A DNA stretch of 64,000 bases from Tillandsia leiboldiana (taxonomy: Eukaryota > Streptophyta > Magnoliopsida > Poales > Bromeliaceae): contig JAQNDB010000492.1 of assembly GCA_029204045.2 (NCBI GenBank), forward strand, positions 16,908 to 80,907. The letters run 5' to 3'. Shown here in pieces: positions 1-10,205 of this stretch (position 1 is the stretch's first letter; each line of letters opens with the position of its first letter). Below the pieces are notes generated by a model that was given only the letters and a program-made list of their open reading frames with translations, did not search any database and was not told where the DNA came from. Made by a program: the position numbers and the translations under genes.

Positions 1-1382
1 GCCGGGGGACGTCGCTCCGGCTGTCGCGAAGACGAAGAAGCATAATCTTGCCGGCCGTAGGCTGCAGAAGGCCCAGCTGGGTAACGAGGAACAGAAGGTG
101 CCGAAGCTGAGGAGGGAGCTGGATGACCGGCTCTAGGGCACGTACTCGCGAAGTGACCGGACTGCCCACAGCGGAAACAGCGGCCCTGCCTCTGCGGGCA
201 CAGAGTCGGTGGGTGCGGTCCTCCACAAATGATACATCGGTCGGGGCGCGGCTGCCGTGAAGTCTGCTGCTGCTGCGAGGACTGCTGCTGTCGAGGTGGT
301 CTACACTGCTCCTGCTGAGACTGCCGAGAGGCCCCCGATCTCTGCCGCCCCTGATACCCCCGACCCTGCGAGGGGAACCATGGAGGTCTCGGGGGTCCCT
401 GTCGACTAGACTGTCCCGCCTCCATCGGTGACGGGCGCTTCGCCCCAGGAATCTCTACGGGGGCTGGAACCACCTCTGCCATCACAGTCTCTCCACTCTC
501 CACATATAAGGCCTGCTCCATCGAGGCCTCCAAGGTCTGTAGTCTACGAGAGCGGACAAACTGATAGATGTCTCTACGCAACCCTCTCTCAAACATATAG
601 ATCCGGTGGCCCTCATCTCTGGCCACGTGGGGCATACAGGCTAACAGCCGATTGAAATCGGCTATATACATGTGTACGGGCCTATCTCCCTGGCGGAGAT
701 TCCTCAGCTGCTCCTCCAAGCTCTGCCGAACACTCTCTGGAAAGAACGCCCCAAGAAGCAAACTGCGAAACTCTGCCCACGAGAGAAGCTGCGTCCCAGG
801 CGGACCAGCTGGTCGCACACGCCGCCACCATGCCTCGGCGTTGCTCTCCAGGAAGTGAGTAGCCAAAATAACTCGAAACCTCTCATCAACAAATAGGCTC
901 TCGAAATGGCGCTCCATGGCCGTAATCCACGACTCGGCCGCCCACGGCTCAACACTCATACACGAAAAGCGGGGCGGATCAAACCGGCGGAACCTCATCA
1001 AAAGATCCACCACCTCCCGCTGCTCTGCCGAAGTCAACGATCCAGTCATCCCAGCCGGTGGCCTACTAGAAACTGGCTCCACCGGAACTGTCGGTGCAGG
1101 CTGCACAAAAGGGGGCGCCGCAACAGGGGAAGAAGGCACTGGCGAACTCTCATGGGGTACTACCGCCGGCTGCACTCTCTGCTCCATCAAGAGCACCAGC
1201 CGTCCCAATGCCTCCTCCTGGCGCCGAGAAGCCTCCTCCTGGCGCTGAGATGCCTCTGCCAACTGTGCCACCTGGGCACGAAGCTCGAGAACCTCTCTCT
1301 CCTGTCCCTGCCCCGAGTCCTCCTGCTCGGGCTCAGAAGAAGAAGGCCGAGAACGCGTCACCATCGAACGTCGAGGAGGCAT
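1..1382 (-). CDS. gag: Gag of gypsy element A (open at left edge)
   Basis: The minus frame from ATG 1382 stays open to the window edge, about 460 codons, with no stop. The N-terminus starts MPPRRSMVTRSRP, followed by a Q/E-rich coiled coil (residues about 20-75) and a proline-rich linker. The Retrotrans_gag fold follows, recognisable from AMERHFESLF, then the AEAWWRR motif and LRQGDRPV. Next come a Q/R-rich segment, a CIICGGPH half-knuckle and a full CCHC knuckle (C-x2-C-x4-H-x4-C, core CFRCGQSGHFASTC). It would assemble the virus-like particle and bind element RNA. Order and motifs match the Gag part of element D. Protease and pol should lie left of the window. The start is the first ATG after a recognisable leader. 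Intactness beyond base 1 is unknown. Confidence 0.8.
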   Translation of the reverse strand, partial: MPPRRSMVTRSRPSSSEPEQEDSGQGQEREVLELRAQVAQLAEASQRQEEASRRQEEALGRLVLLMEQRVQPAVVPHESSPVPSSPVAAPPFVQPAPTVPVEPVSSRPPAGMTGSLTSAEQREVVDLLMRFRRFDPPRFSCMSVEPWAAESWITAMERHFESLFVDERFRVILATHFLESNAEAWWRRVRPAGPPGTQLLSWAEFRSLLLGAFFPESVRQSLEEQLRNLRQGDRPVHMYIADFNRLLACMPHVARDEGHRIYMFERGLRRDIYQFVRSRRLQTLEASMEQALYVESGETVMAEVVPAPVEIPGAKRPSPMEAGQSSRQGPPRPPWFPSQGRGYQGRQRSGASRQSQQEQCRPPRQQQSSQQQQTSRQPRPDRCIICGGPHPPTLCPQRQGRCFRCGQSGHFASTCPRAGHPAPSSASAPSVPRYPAGPSAAYGRQDYASSSSRQPERRPP

Positions 1383-1513
1383 CCCCACCTGAGGGGCAAA
1401 GCAAAAGTCAGAACCCAAATCAACACTTGACCCAATCTAGCGAAAGTCAAAAAAGGCATGTTCCCCTTCCCGAAGTACCATGTTGTCTGCGATGCGCCGG
1501 TAGCAAAAAAAAC
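1383..1513 (-). other. Second copy of gypsy leader between two gags
   Basis: On the minus strand this resembles the untranslated leader in front of gag in element K: both contain a GCAGACAACAT stretch, then ACATGCCTT and CTTTCGCT..ATTGGGTCA before the gag ATG. It separates the mini-gag (1514-2152) from the full gag (1-1382). The element therefore carries a tandem duplication of leader plus gag start. Confidence 0.6.
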
Positions 1514-2152
1514 TCAAGTGCAAGTAGGGGAGATAAGATTAACACCTGCCACCACATGGCAAGCTGCCCCCGAAGAAGTGGCCCTATCCACCTGGCCATA
1601 ACCTATCGAAGCTCCGCCTGTCGGGAAGGGCAGAGGGGGAGCCAAAGCTGTCGATGCCACTGCTGACCTCACTCCAGGACAAGACCATAATCTGTGCCCT
1701 GCCTGTCCACATCGGTAGCACCGGCCCTGCCGCTGATCACACTGTGGAGGTGCGTGGGGTCCGCCGCAAATCACACAACTATCAGCGCGCCTCCACTGCT
1801 GCTGTTGCGGTCTAGGGGGTCGGGAGCCCCCCGATCTCGGCCTCCTCCGCATCCCGCGGCCTCGAGGCTGGAAACGTGGTGGTCTCGGCCTGCCCGATTG
1901 GCCCAACTCAGATGGCGCCGGGTGTTTCTCTCCAGAACTAGACCCCGGTGCCCTCTGCTCAAGTAACCCCAACATACGCTCCATGATTTCCTCCTGGCGC
2001 TTGGCCGCCTCCTCCTGGCGCCGCAAAGCCTCTGACATTTGGGCTACCTGGGCCCGTAGCTCCTGAATCTCGCCCTGCCCTGCCTCCTGGTGCTCGGACC
2101 CCTCATCTGACATGGAGTTCACCCTCGTCTCCGCGCGACGCTTTGGAGGCAT
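1514..2152 (-). CDS. Internally deleted mini-Gag (coiled coil + zinc knuckle)
   Basis: 212 codons from ATG 2152 (MPPKRRAETRV). The in-frame ATG at 2194 lies in leader sequence and was not chosen. The protein has the N-terminal coiled coil (residues about 25-60, LRAQVAQMSEALRRQEE) joined by a proline/arginine-rich linker to CVICGGPH and a CCHC knuckle (CYRCGQAGHRLWSC). The whole Retrotrans_gag (matrix/capsid-like) domain present in the neighbouring gag is missing. The frame ends shortly after VVAGVNLIS, the stretch that precedes the protease in this lineage, where it runs into the second leader. Its coiled coil is closer to the decayed gag of element K than to the gag beside it. It could be a dead deletion product, or an expressed oligomerising RNA-binding fragment; the sequence alone cannot decide. 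Confidence 0.6.
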   Translation of the reverse strand: MPPKRRAETRVNSMSDEGSEHQEAGQGEIQELRAQVAQMSEALRRQEEAAKRQEEIMERMLGLLEQRAPGSSSGEKHPAPSELGQSGRPRPPRFQPRGRGMRRRPRSGGSRPPRPQQQQWRRADSCVICGGPHAPPQCDQRQGRCYRCGQAGHRLWSCPGVRSAVASTALAPPLPFPTGGASIGYGQVDRATSSGAACHVVAGVNLISPTCT

Positions 2153-2433
2153 CGCAAGCAACTCTGCAACAAAGCAAAAGGCGTAAGAGAGCAAAACTCT
2201 CGACTCGATTAAGCGAAAGTCTGAAACACGTCATCCATTCTAAAGCATTACGTTGTCTGCAACCAACATAATCACCTTTAGAGAAATAACATGTGAGATC
2301 ACTCACCCCAATCTCCTGGGGGAGTTACCGACTCAAACGAGACTCTCGCTACAGTCTCGTCTCTCACGACAGCCTTCCGACTGTCCAACCAATAGCCTAG
2401 GGTCTCTAAGTCCTCAACGACCTATATTCCTAG
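2153..2433 (-). other. Element A leader (5' UTR, reverse)
   Basis: Minus-strand untranslated leader between primer site and mini-gag. It begins CCTAGG, followed by TCGTTGAGGACTTAGAGACC, which parallels the K leader just after its primer site (52000-52060). The only open frames are short shadows. Confidence 0.65.
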
Positions 2434-2560
2434 GCTTTAGATCTCTTCTGCAGGTTAGACGCTTCGTCTGTGCGGCAGTTTCCGTACAGACGGCGGATCT
2501 GTTGGCGAGCCCGGGTCGCAGTTCGACCCCGGGGCGTGACAGATTAGGTGGTATCAGAGC
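2434..2560 (+). other. Micro-inversion of LTR end plus primer-binding site
   Basis: Element A is on the minus strand, yet this segment reads in the plus orientation: GCAGGTTAGACGCTTCG, a hairpin, GGGGCGTGACA (LTR end at 2541) and TGGTATCAGAGC (2549-2560). The sequences on both sides continue in the minus orientation. Flipping the segment restores the normal order of LTR end, primer site and CCTAGG leader. GGCT and AGCT at the two ends could have served as short inverted repeats. Confidence 0.6.
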
Positions 2561-2824
2561 TGTAAGGAAGCAATACAGAAAAGGAAGTAGCTGAAACACT
2601 AAGTGACAAAAGTCCAAGTACACTAGTCCACTAACTCCCCAAAACATAGGTACAAAAACACTATCCGGTACAAAAGTGGAAACCAAAAAGTACATGCGAC
2701 TCTAACACAGACTCCACAGACTCGGGTAGGAACTAGTCGGCCACGCCCTTACCCAGGTCAGAAAACTCCGGACGAGCCAAACCTGGAACGGTCGCCTCAG
2801 GAACACCTGTCATCACAGGGGGTG

Positions 2825-2852
2825 TGAGATCTACTGCCACAGGCAGATCTCA
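2825..2852 (-). other. Conserved U5-side hairpin H1, element A version
   Basis: TGAGATCT (2825-2832) pairs with AGATCTCA (2845-2852). An inner GCC/GGC stem closes over ACA. The flanks GGTGTGAG and CAGTGGG are shared with the other gypsy LTRs here. Compared with the GAGAAC/GTTCTC stem of K and C, both strands changed together. Confidence 0.65.
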
Positions 2853-2910
2853 GTGGGTACCGACGCCAAAACCCACGGTATGCCCACTAAGTCTGCTGGA
2901 GACAAAATCA

Positions 2911-2931
2911 GATAGATAGATAGATAGATAG
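2911..2931 (+). repeat. (GATA)n microsatellite
   Basis: About five GATA units within the element A LTR. Confidence 0.9.
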
Positions 2932-3153
2932 AAAATGAATGCTGAAAATGAATCTACCACTATATGTCTCGATGCAATGTAGGGAACAAGTTCTCAATCT
3001 CTCACGTGGGAGACCTGGAAATTCTGAACGGTTGTCCCCTACAACCCTATCAAACAAGAACAGGCTGTAGGCATAGCCGCCCATAGTTTCCGCCCCCGCA
3101 CTGGAAATGCTAAAACTCTCACATGACACTAGAAAGTCATCTCAATTCCATTC

Positions 3154-3990
3154 ATGTATCCACCTGGTAACTCGGCCAGGGGTATGTATCATCTGGTAAC
3201 TCGGCCAGTGATATGTATCCCTCTGGTAACTCGGCCAGTGTTATGTATCCACATGGTAGCTCGGCCAGTGATATGTATCCACCTGGTAACTCGGCCAGTG
3301 ATATGTATCCACCTGGTAGCTCGGTCAGTGATATATATCCACCTGGTAACTCGGCCAGTGATATGCATCCATCTGGTAACTCGGCCAGTGGTATGTATCC
3401 CCCTGGTAACTCAGCCAGTGATATATATCCACCTGGTAACTCGGCCAGTGATATGCATCCATCTGGCAACTCGGCCAGTGGTATGTATCCCCCTGGTAAC
3501 TCGGCCAGTGATATATAACCACCTGGTAACTCGGCCAGTGATATGCATCCATCTGGTAACTCGGCCAGTGGTATGTATCCCCCTGGTAACTCGGCCAGTG
3601 ATATATATCCACCTGGTAACTCGGCCAGTGATATGCATCCATCTGCAACTCGGCCAGTGGTATGTATCCCCCTGGTAACTCGGCCAGTGAAATATAACCA
3701 CCTGGTAACTCGGCCAGTGATATGTATCCCCCTGGTAACTCGGCCAGTGATATGCATCCATCTGGTAACTCGGCCAGTGGTATGTATCCCCCTGGTAACT
3801 CGGCCAATGGTATGCATCCATCTGGTAACTCGGCCAGTGGTATGTATCCCCCTGGTAACTCGGCCAGTGATATGCATCCATCTGGTAACTCGGCCAGTGG
3901 TATGTATCCCCCTGGTAACTCGGCCAGTGATATATATCCAACTGGTAACTCGGCCAGTGTTATGTATCCCCCGGGTAACTCGGCTAGTGA
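3154..3990 (+). repeat. 30-bp minisatellite in element A LTR
   Basis: About 28 head-to-tail units of 30 bp with core GGTAACTCGGCCAGTGATAT. Two main variants (TGTATCC.. and TGCATCCATCTG) alternate, giving a 60/90-bp higher-order pattern. Because 30 is a multiple of 3, several frames on both strands stay open for 100-300 codons with ten-residue repeats such as LAELPGGYIS. I do not regard these as genes. Confidence 0.95.
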
Positions 3991-4839
3991 TATCAGCACA
4001 ACGACGCCTCCGGAGCGTGACCCGGGAAGAGCGACCCCACCGGGTATCAAACATGTCTCCTATATCTCGACAACTAGTATAAGCAGGCTAAAGTCTACAA
4101 TCAACTAGATCGGAACAACTCAAATGCTCAAAGGACACCCCTCGCACTCGTGTCCAAGTCGGAACAACATCCCTCGACTAAAATCTGATAAACCCGCAAG
4201 ATATCCCGAACCCTCTACAAGGCTAGATGTATCAACTACTAAAACATACGTTCAGGACCAGTTCTTGTATGAAAGGGTTCTCTCAGTTTGTAAAAAATGG
4301 CCCGGGAGTGTTAACAGCGCCCACTAACAGAAGGGTGCACCAAAACAAGCCCGATTTCCTCCAAACCTATCACGACAGCCCGACAGTCACCGGATAAAAC
4401 AATAATGGCAAAAAGGGGTCACCATACCTTTGCATAAGGAAGCATTATGAGCATTCTGTGATTTGGAAGAAAACCAACCCACCTGGTATAAATCCGCGAA
4501 ACCGTGCGCCAAACGGAGGTCCCGGCGCAATCCCACAGCTCCACGCGACAAAACACGCAACACGGGTCACGCCGGAAGCCAACACTATGCCACAACTGCG
4601 AGATAAGAAGAGGAACCGGGATCAGAAAACCCGCGGTCGAAAACCGCGCTCGCAAAAGGCAAAAGAAACCCATCCGGCGACCAAAACGCCGCGCGTGGCG
4701 CGAAAAACCCAACCGGCGACGAAAACACGCCACGTGCGTTGCGCAGAAAAACCCATCGCGCACACGCCGCAGCGCGTCGCCGAGCCGCAGCCAGTGTGGC
4801 AAAAGCGGCGCAGCTAAACGGTTCCAAAAACCCAGCCGC

Positions 4840-5300
4840 GCAGCACGAAGGCCGCCCGCGCGGGGCCCTGCAGCGCCGCGCGCCTAGCGCGCGGCCTGCA
4901 GCCCGCGCGGCCCAAGGGACCGCCCGTGCGGGGACCTGCAGCGCCGCGCGCCCAGGGTGCGGCCTGCAGCCCGCGCGGCCCAAGGGGCCGCCCGCGCGGG
5001 GCCCTGCAGCGCCGCGCGCCCAGGGCGTGGCCTGCAGCCCGCGCGGGGCCCAACAGCCCCCCCCGCGCCGGGCACAACAGCCCAGGGCCCACCCGCGCGG
5101 GGGTTTGCAGTGCCGCGCTCCTGGCGCGCGGCCTGCAGACCGCGCGGGGCCCAGGGGGCCACCCGCGCGGGGGTCCGCAGTGCCGCGCGCCTAGCGCGCG
5201 GCCTGCAGACCGCGCGGGGCCCAGGGGGCCACCCGCGCGGGGGTCCGCAGTGCCGCGCGCCTAGCGCGCGGCCTGCAGACCGCGCGGGGCCCGGTAGGCC
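4840..5300 (-). repeat. GC-rich 68-70-bp tandem array, CpG dense
   Basis: Repeats of about 68 bp (left) to 70 bp (right; unit starts GCCTGCAGAC at 5131, 5201 and 5271). Each has a CTGCAG site and CCGCGCGGGGCCC-type palindromes. The GC-rich, CpG-dense sequence continues to about 5420. It gives false ORFs on both strands. It lies in element A LTR upstream (sense) of the minisatellite. Confidence 0.85.
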
Positions 5301-6016
5301 CCGCGGAACTGCGCTTGCACCGCAGTGCCGCGCGCGTGCCTGCGGCGCTGCGCGCCTTGCGCGCAGCCCTCCACTCGCGCCCACCGCCCAGGCGATGCTG
5401 CCGACGGCCCGGCACCCTGCTGCACCACAACAGCAGCAGGGCGCTTGCTGCGCGCGGCGCCTATGCGCGCCCGCGCAGCGGCCCGCCTCCCTAGCCGCGC
5501 GCCGCACAATTTGCACGCGCACGGCCCGCGCAGCCTCGCCACGACCTCGGACAGCAAGACTCTGCACAAGCAGCAAAGAACGAAAAGAAAAAGAGAGGAG
5601 AGGACAGAAGCTAAAACCCCAACTTGCAAAAAAAATAATAAAAACAATACCAACCTCGACGAGGCTCGCCGACCTCGCTCGGCTTCACGGCCTCGCTTGG
5701 GGAAGAAAAAGCTCAAGAAACCCCTCTTCAAACCCTTCTTCTCTTTTCTTCCTTCCCTCTCCCTCTCCTCTGCTTCACTCCAAGCTACAGGAGCTCCCAC
5801 CATTTCAAGAGGAAGGAGGTGAGGTGGAGCCCTTTTTAAAAGGGGAGTTGCTTAATAAAGCAGGGGGATTAATTAAGGGATTAATTAAACTCATCAATCC
5901 ACCATCCTTAATTAATTCACCACCTCCTCCACCTCCCTGCCATCACCCCACCTCAACAGCACAAACAAAAGCAACACTTAATTAAGCCTACACTTAATTA
6001 ATAAAAGAATAAAATA

Positions 6017-6501
6017 ATCCAAAGTGCCCACCATAACTCACTTTTTGGCTTCGGGCCTTCCGCCGGGGTCCGGAACCTCCCGAACTCCGCTGTAATCTGA
6101 AAATACACATGCCCATAGCTTTTTCTCCTCAAAAAGCTCAACCGTGGAGTCGGTGTGCTCAATCCAAAAACCGGCTCCAAAACTGCCCGTTCCAACTCAC
6201 TTTTTGCCCTCGGGTCCTTCGCGTCAGTCCGGAACCTCCCGAACCTCGCTGTAAACATAAAATACAGCTGTTCCAAGTGTTTCCCAATTTCTCTACGCAC
6301 CACGGTGGAGTCGGTGCTTCCCAAACAGTCTTCTTTCGCGTTCCATGCCCGGAAAATTTCGAAACAAGCTGGGAGCTTCCGCGTTGATCCGAATCAACCC
6401 GAACCCATCTGTAAAAACATACGGAACACGCCCAAGGCAATCTCCTCCGCACCACACCATCTTGCAAGGTCGGTGCGTCGTCCAAATCCCGGTATTCTAC
6501 A
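6017..6501 (-). repeat. Three ~160-bp U3 subrepeats of element A LTR
   Basis: Degenerate repeats anchored by CACTTTTTGGC/CACTTTTTGCC, GTCCGGAACCTCCCGAA and GTGGAGTCGGTG (about 6141, 6304 and, degraded, 6465). They sit at the sense start of the LTR, where promoter or enhancer sequence is expected. A second copy lies at about 9721-10205. Confidence 0.7.
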
Positions 6502-7135
6502 TTACCCAAGGGAGTGTTACCCTTTGTGATTGACAACATTCATGTTTGGGATATATTATATGGGATTGAGGGGTGAGCTTAGTAAGGATAATTGTATAAG
6601 GAATCGCATGGATTAATTGTGTTTTATCATATGACGGTTGCAATAATGGATTTCTGAGATGTTGGAGATCGGGTGGACCCCGATGGCAGCATCAGCATCT
6701 ATATCAGAGTAGAGCAGTGGTAGCATGGTTATGTTATCTGCTGAGGGCCACAGTTGTCGCCTCAGCGTGAGCAGAGACAGAGGTCGTGCTCCCTTTGTGA
6801 TTAGTTTGGATATTTTCTGGCAAACTGAGCGACAACCGCTTGCATCATGTTGATGAGTTTGTGCCGCCTGGTTAGAGGGGACCACGGCAGGGGATCGAGT
6901 TGTCGCAGGTGTGATTTCTTCACAGCAGTCGTAGTTAGTGCACTTCGCATTCCGACATGGACTAGAGGCAGAGTTGATACCACGCGCACTAAAGGTACAG
7001 GTTACTATCAATGTTGTGCATCTGAAGGAGGCTTGTGGATCATGTCCAGTGCCGTTGAGACCATGAGTTATACCGGCAAACCTATTGGTATGGGTGGCAG
7101 TTCGGTGTTTTGACCCAGTGCTTGGGATTGGTTGC
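6502..7135 (+). pseudogene. Decayed interior of element B (duplicated copy 1)
   Basis: Starts TTACCC after the element A LTR. It contains GGAGATCGGGTGGACCCCGA..GGCAGCATCAGCATCTAT, which matches the decayed pol interior of K at about 53050-53100. No usable frame. Nearly identical to 10206-10839 because the whole block was duplicated. Confidence 0.7.
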
Positions 7136-10100
7136 TCGGCCAGTGGTATATATCCATCTGGCAACTCGGCCAGTGGTATGTATCCCCCTGGTAACTCGGC
7201 CAGTGATATATAACCACCTAGTAACTCGGCCAGTGATATATATCCACCTGGTAACTCGGCCAGTGATATGCATCCATCTGGCAACTCGGCCAGTGGTATG
7301 TATCCCCCTGGTAACTCGGCCAGTGATATATAACCACCTAGTAACTCGGCCAGTGATATGTGTCCCCCTGGTAACTCGGCCAGTGATATGCATCCATCTG
7401 GTAACTCGGCCAGTGGTATGTATCCCCCTAGTAACTCGGCCAGTAGTATGCATCCATCTGGTAACTCGGCCAGTGGTATGTATCCCCCTGGTAACTCGGC
7501 CAGTGATATGCATCCATCTGGTAACTCGGCCAGTGGTATGTATCCCCCTGGTAACTCGGCCAGTGATATATATCCAACTGGTAACTCGGCCAGTGTTATG
7601 TATCCCCCGGGTAACTCGGCCAGTGATATCAGCACAACGACGCCTCCGGAGCGTGACCCGGGAGGAGCGACCCCACCGGGTATCAAACATGTCTCCTATA
7701 TCTCGACAACTAGTATAAGCAGGCTAAAGTCTACAATCAACTAGATCGGAACAACTCAAATGCTCAAAGGACACCCCTCGCACTCGTGTCCAAGTCGGAA
7801 CAACATCCCTCGACTAAAATCTGATAAAACCGCAAGATATCCTGAACCCTCTACAAGGCTAGATGTATCAACTACTAAAACATACGTTCAGGACCAGTTC
7901 TTGTATGAAAGGGTTCTCTCAGTTTATAAAAAATGGCCCGGGAGCGTTAACAGCTCCCACTAACAGAAGGGTGCACCAAAACAAGCCCGATTTCCTCCAA
8001 ACCTATCACGACAGCCCGACAGTTACCGGATAAAACAATAATGGCAAAAAGGGGTCACCATACCTTTGCATAAGGAAGCATTATGAGCATTCTGTGATTT
8101 GGAAGAAAACCAACCCATCTGGTATAAATCCGCGAAACCGTGCGCCAAACGGAGGTCCCGGCGCAATCCCACAGCTCCACGCGGCAAAACACGCAACACC
8201 GGTCACGCCGGAAGCCAACACTATGCCACAACTGCGAGATAAGAAGAGAAACCGGGATCAGAAAACCCGCGGTCGAAAACCGCGCTCCCAAAAGGCAAAA
8301 GAAACCCATCCGGCGACCAAAACGCCGCGAGTGGCGCGGAAAACCCAACCGGCAACGAAAACACGCCGCGCGCATTGCGCGGAAAAACCCATCGCGCACA
8401 CGCCGCAGCGCGTCGCCGAGCCGCAGCCTACGCGGCAAAAGCGGTGCAGCTGAACGGTTCCAAAAACCCGAGTCGCGCAGCACGAAGGCCGCCCGCGCGG
8501 GGCCCTGCAGCGCCGCGCGCCTAGCGCGCGGCCTGCAGCCCGCCTAGCGCGCGGCCTGCAGCCCGCCTAGCGCGCGGCCTGCAGCCCGCGCGGCCCAAGG
8601 GCCCGCCCGCGCGGGGCCCTGCAGCGCCGCGCGCCCAGGGCGCGGCCTGCAGCCCGCGCAGCCCAAGGGGCCGCCCGCGCGGGGCCCTGCAGCGCCGCGC
8701 GCCCAGGGCGTGACCTGCAGCCCGCGCGGGGCCCAACAGCCCCCCCCGCGCCGGGCCTAACAGCCCAGGGCCCACCCGCGCGGGGGTCTGCAGCGCCGCG
8801 CGACTAGCGCGCGGCCTGCAGACCGCGCGGGGCCCAGGGTGCCACCCGCGCGGGGGTCCGTAGTGCCGCGCGCCTATCGCGCGGCCTGCAGACCGCGCGG
8901 GGCCCAGGGGGCCACCCGCGCGGGGGTCCGCAGTGCCGCGCGCCTAGCGGGGCCCAGCAGGCCCCCCGACACTGCGCTTGCACCGCAGTGCCGCACGCGT
9001 GCCTGCGGTGCTGCGCGCCTTGTGCGCAGCCCGCCGCGCGCGCCTGCGGCGCTGCGCGCCTTGCGCGCAGCCCGCCGCTCGCGCCCACCGCTCAGGCGAT
9101 GCTGCCGGCGGACCGGCACCCTGCTGCACCACAACAGCAGCAGGGCGCTTGCTGCGCGCGGCGCCTATGTGCGCCCGCGCAGCGGCCCGCCTCCCTAGCC
9201 GCGCGCCGCACAATTTGCACGCGCGCGGCCCGCGCAGCCTCGCCACGACCTCGGACAGCAAGACTCTCCACAAGCAGCAAAGAAATAAAAGAAAAAGAGA
9301 GGAGAGGAGAGAAGCTAAAACCCCAACTTGCAAAAAAATTAATAAAAACAATACCAACCTCGACGAGGCTCGCCGACCTCGCTCGGCTTCACGGCCTCGC
9401 TCGGGGAAGAAAAAGCTCAAGAAACCCCTCTTCAAACCCTTCTTCTCTTTTCTTCCTTCCCTCTCCCTCTCCTCTGCTTCACTCCAAGCTACAGGAGCTC
9501 CCACCATTTCGAGAGGAAGGAGGTGAGGTGGAGCCCTTTTTAAAAGGGGAGTTGCTTAATAAAGCAAGGGGATTAATTAAGGGATTAATTAAACTCATCA
9601 ATCCACCATCCTTAATTAATTCACCACCTCCTCCACCTCCCTGCCATCACCCCACCTCAACAGCACAAACAAAAGCAACACTTAATTAAGCCTACACTTA
9701 ATTAATAAAAGAATAAAATAATCCAAAGTGCCCACCATAACTCACTTTTTGGCTTCGGGCCTTCCGCCGGGGTCCGGAACCTCCCGAACTCCGCTGTAAT
9801 CTGAAAATACACATGCCCATAGCTTTTTCTCCTCAAAAAGCTCAACCGTGGAGTCGGTGTGCTCAATCCAAAAACCGGCTCCAAAACTGCCCGTTCCAAC
9901 TCACTTTTTGCCCTCGGGTCCTTCGCGTCAGTCCGGAACCTCCCGAACCTCGCTGTAAACATAAAATACAGCTGTTCCAAGTGTTTCCCAATTTCTCTGC
10001 GCACCACGGTGGAGTCGGTGCTTCCCAAACAGTCTTCTTTCGCGTTCCATGCCCGGAAAATTCCGAAACAAGCTGGGGGCTTCCGCGTTGATCCGAATCA

Positions 10101-10205
10101 ACCCGAACCCATCTGTAAAAACATACGGAACACGCCCAAGGCAATCTCCTCCGCACCACACCATCTTGCAAGGTCGGTGCGTCGTCCAAATCCCGGTATT
10201 CTACA
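7136..10205 (-). mobile_element. Partial duplicate of element A LTR
   Basis: Truncated second copy of the A LTR: minisatellite (7136 to about 7626, about 16 units), spacer, GC-rich array (about 8480-9090, rearranged, with an extra short repeat near 8520-8590), TTAATTAA-rich part and U3 subrepeats ending TTCTACA at 10205. It lacks the U5 end and has no interior of its own. Confidence 0.8.

Larger units (their letters stand above)
2434..6501 (-). mobile_element. 5' LTR of gypsy element A (reverse)
   Basis: Reverse-orientation LTR of about 4.07 kb. The sense strand starts TGTAGAATACCGGG (plus-strand end 6501). Its far end is the inverted segment at 2434-2541. In sense order it holds three ~160-bp U3 subrepeats (about 6017-6501), an AT-rich stretch with TTAATTAA motifs, a GC-rich 68-70-bp array, a 30-bp minisatellite, a GATA microsatellite and the conserved U5 hairpin. 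The rest of the element is left of the window, so its target duplication cannot be checked. It interrupts B. It has no coding capacity; the long open frames in the minisatellite are artefacts of a 30-bp period. Confidence 0.75.

Noticed and set aside
906..1666. Plus-strand frames opposite the gag genes
   Set aside because: Shadows of the minus-strand gag, which carries the zinc knuckles and gag motifs.
2549..2560. Plus-strand element starting at 2561 because of the primer site
   Set aside because: No plus-strand gag follows; the sequence beyond is reverse LTR. A micro-inversion explains it better.
3154..3990. CRISPR-like 30-bp repeats
   Set aside because: No unique spacers; simple head-to-tail minisatellite in plant DNA.
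3152..4054. 300-codon minus frame and overlapping long frames with ten-residue repeats
   Set aside because: A 30-bp repeat leaves all frames open unless a unit has a stop; the same array is non-coding LTR.
4585..5985. Long Ala/Arg/Pro-rich frames on both strands (also 8140-9690)
   Set aside because: Stop-poor because of extreme GC; no domain, and frames differ between the two duplicate copies.
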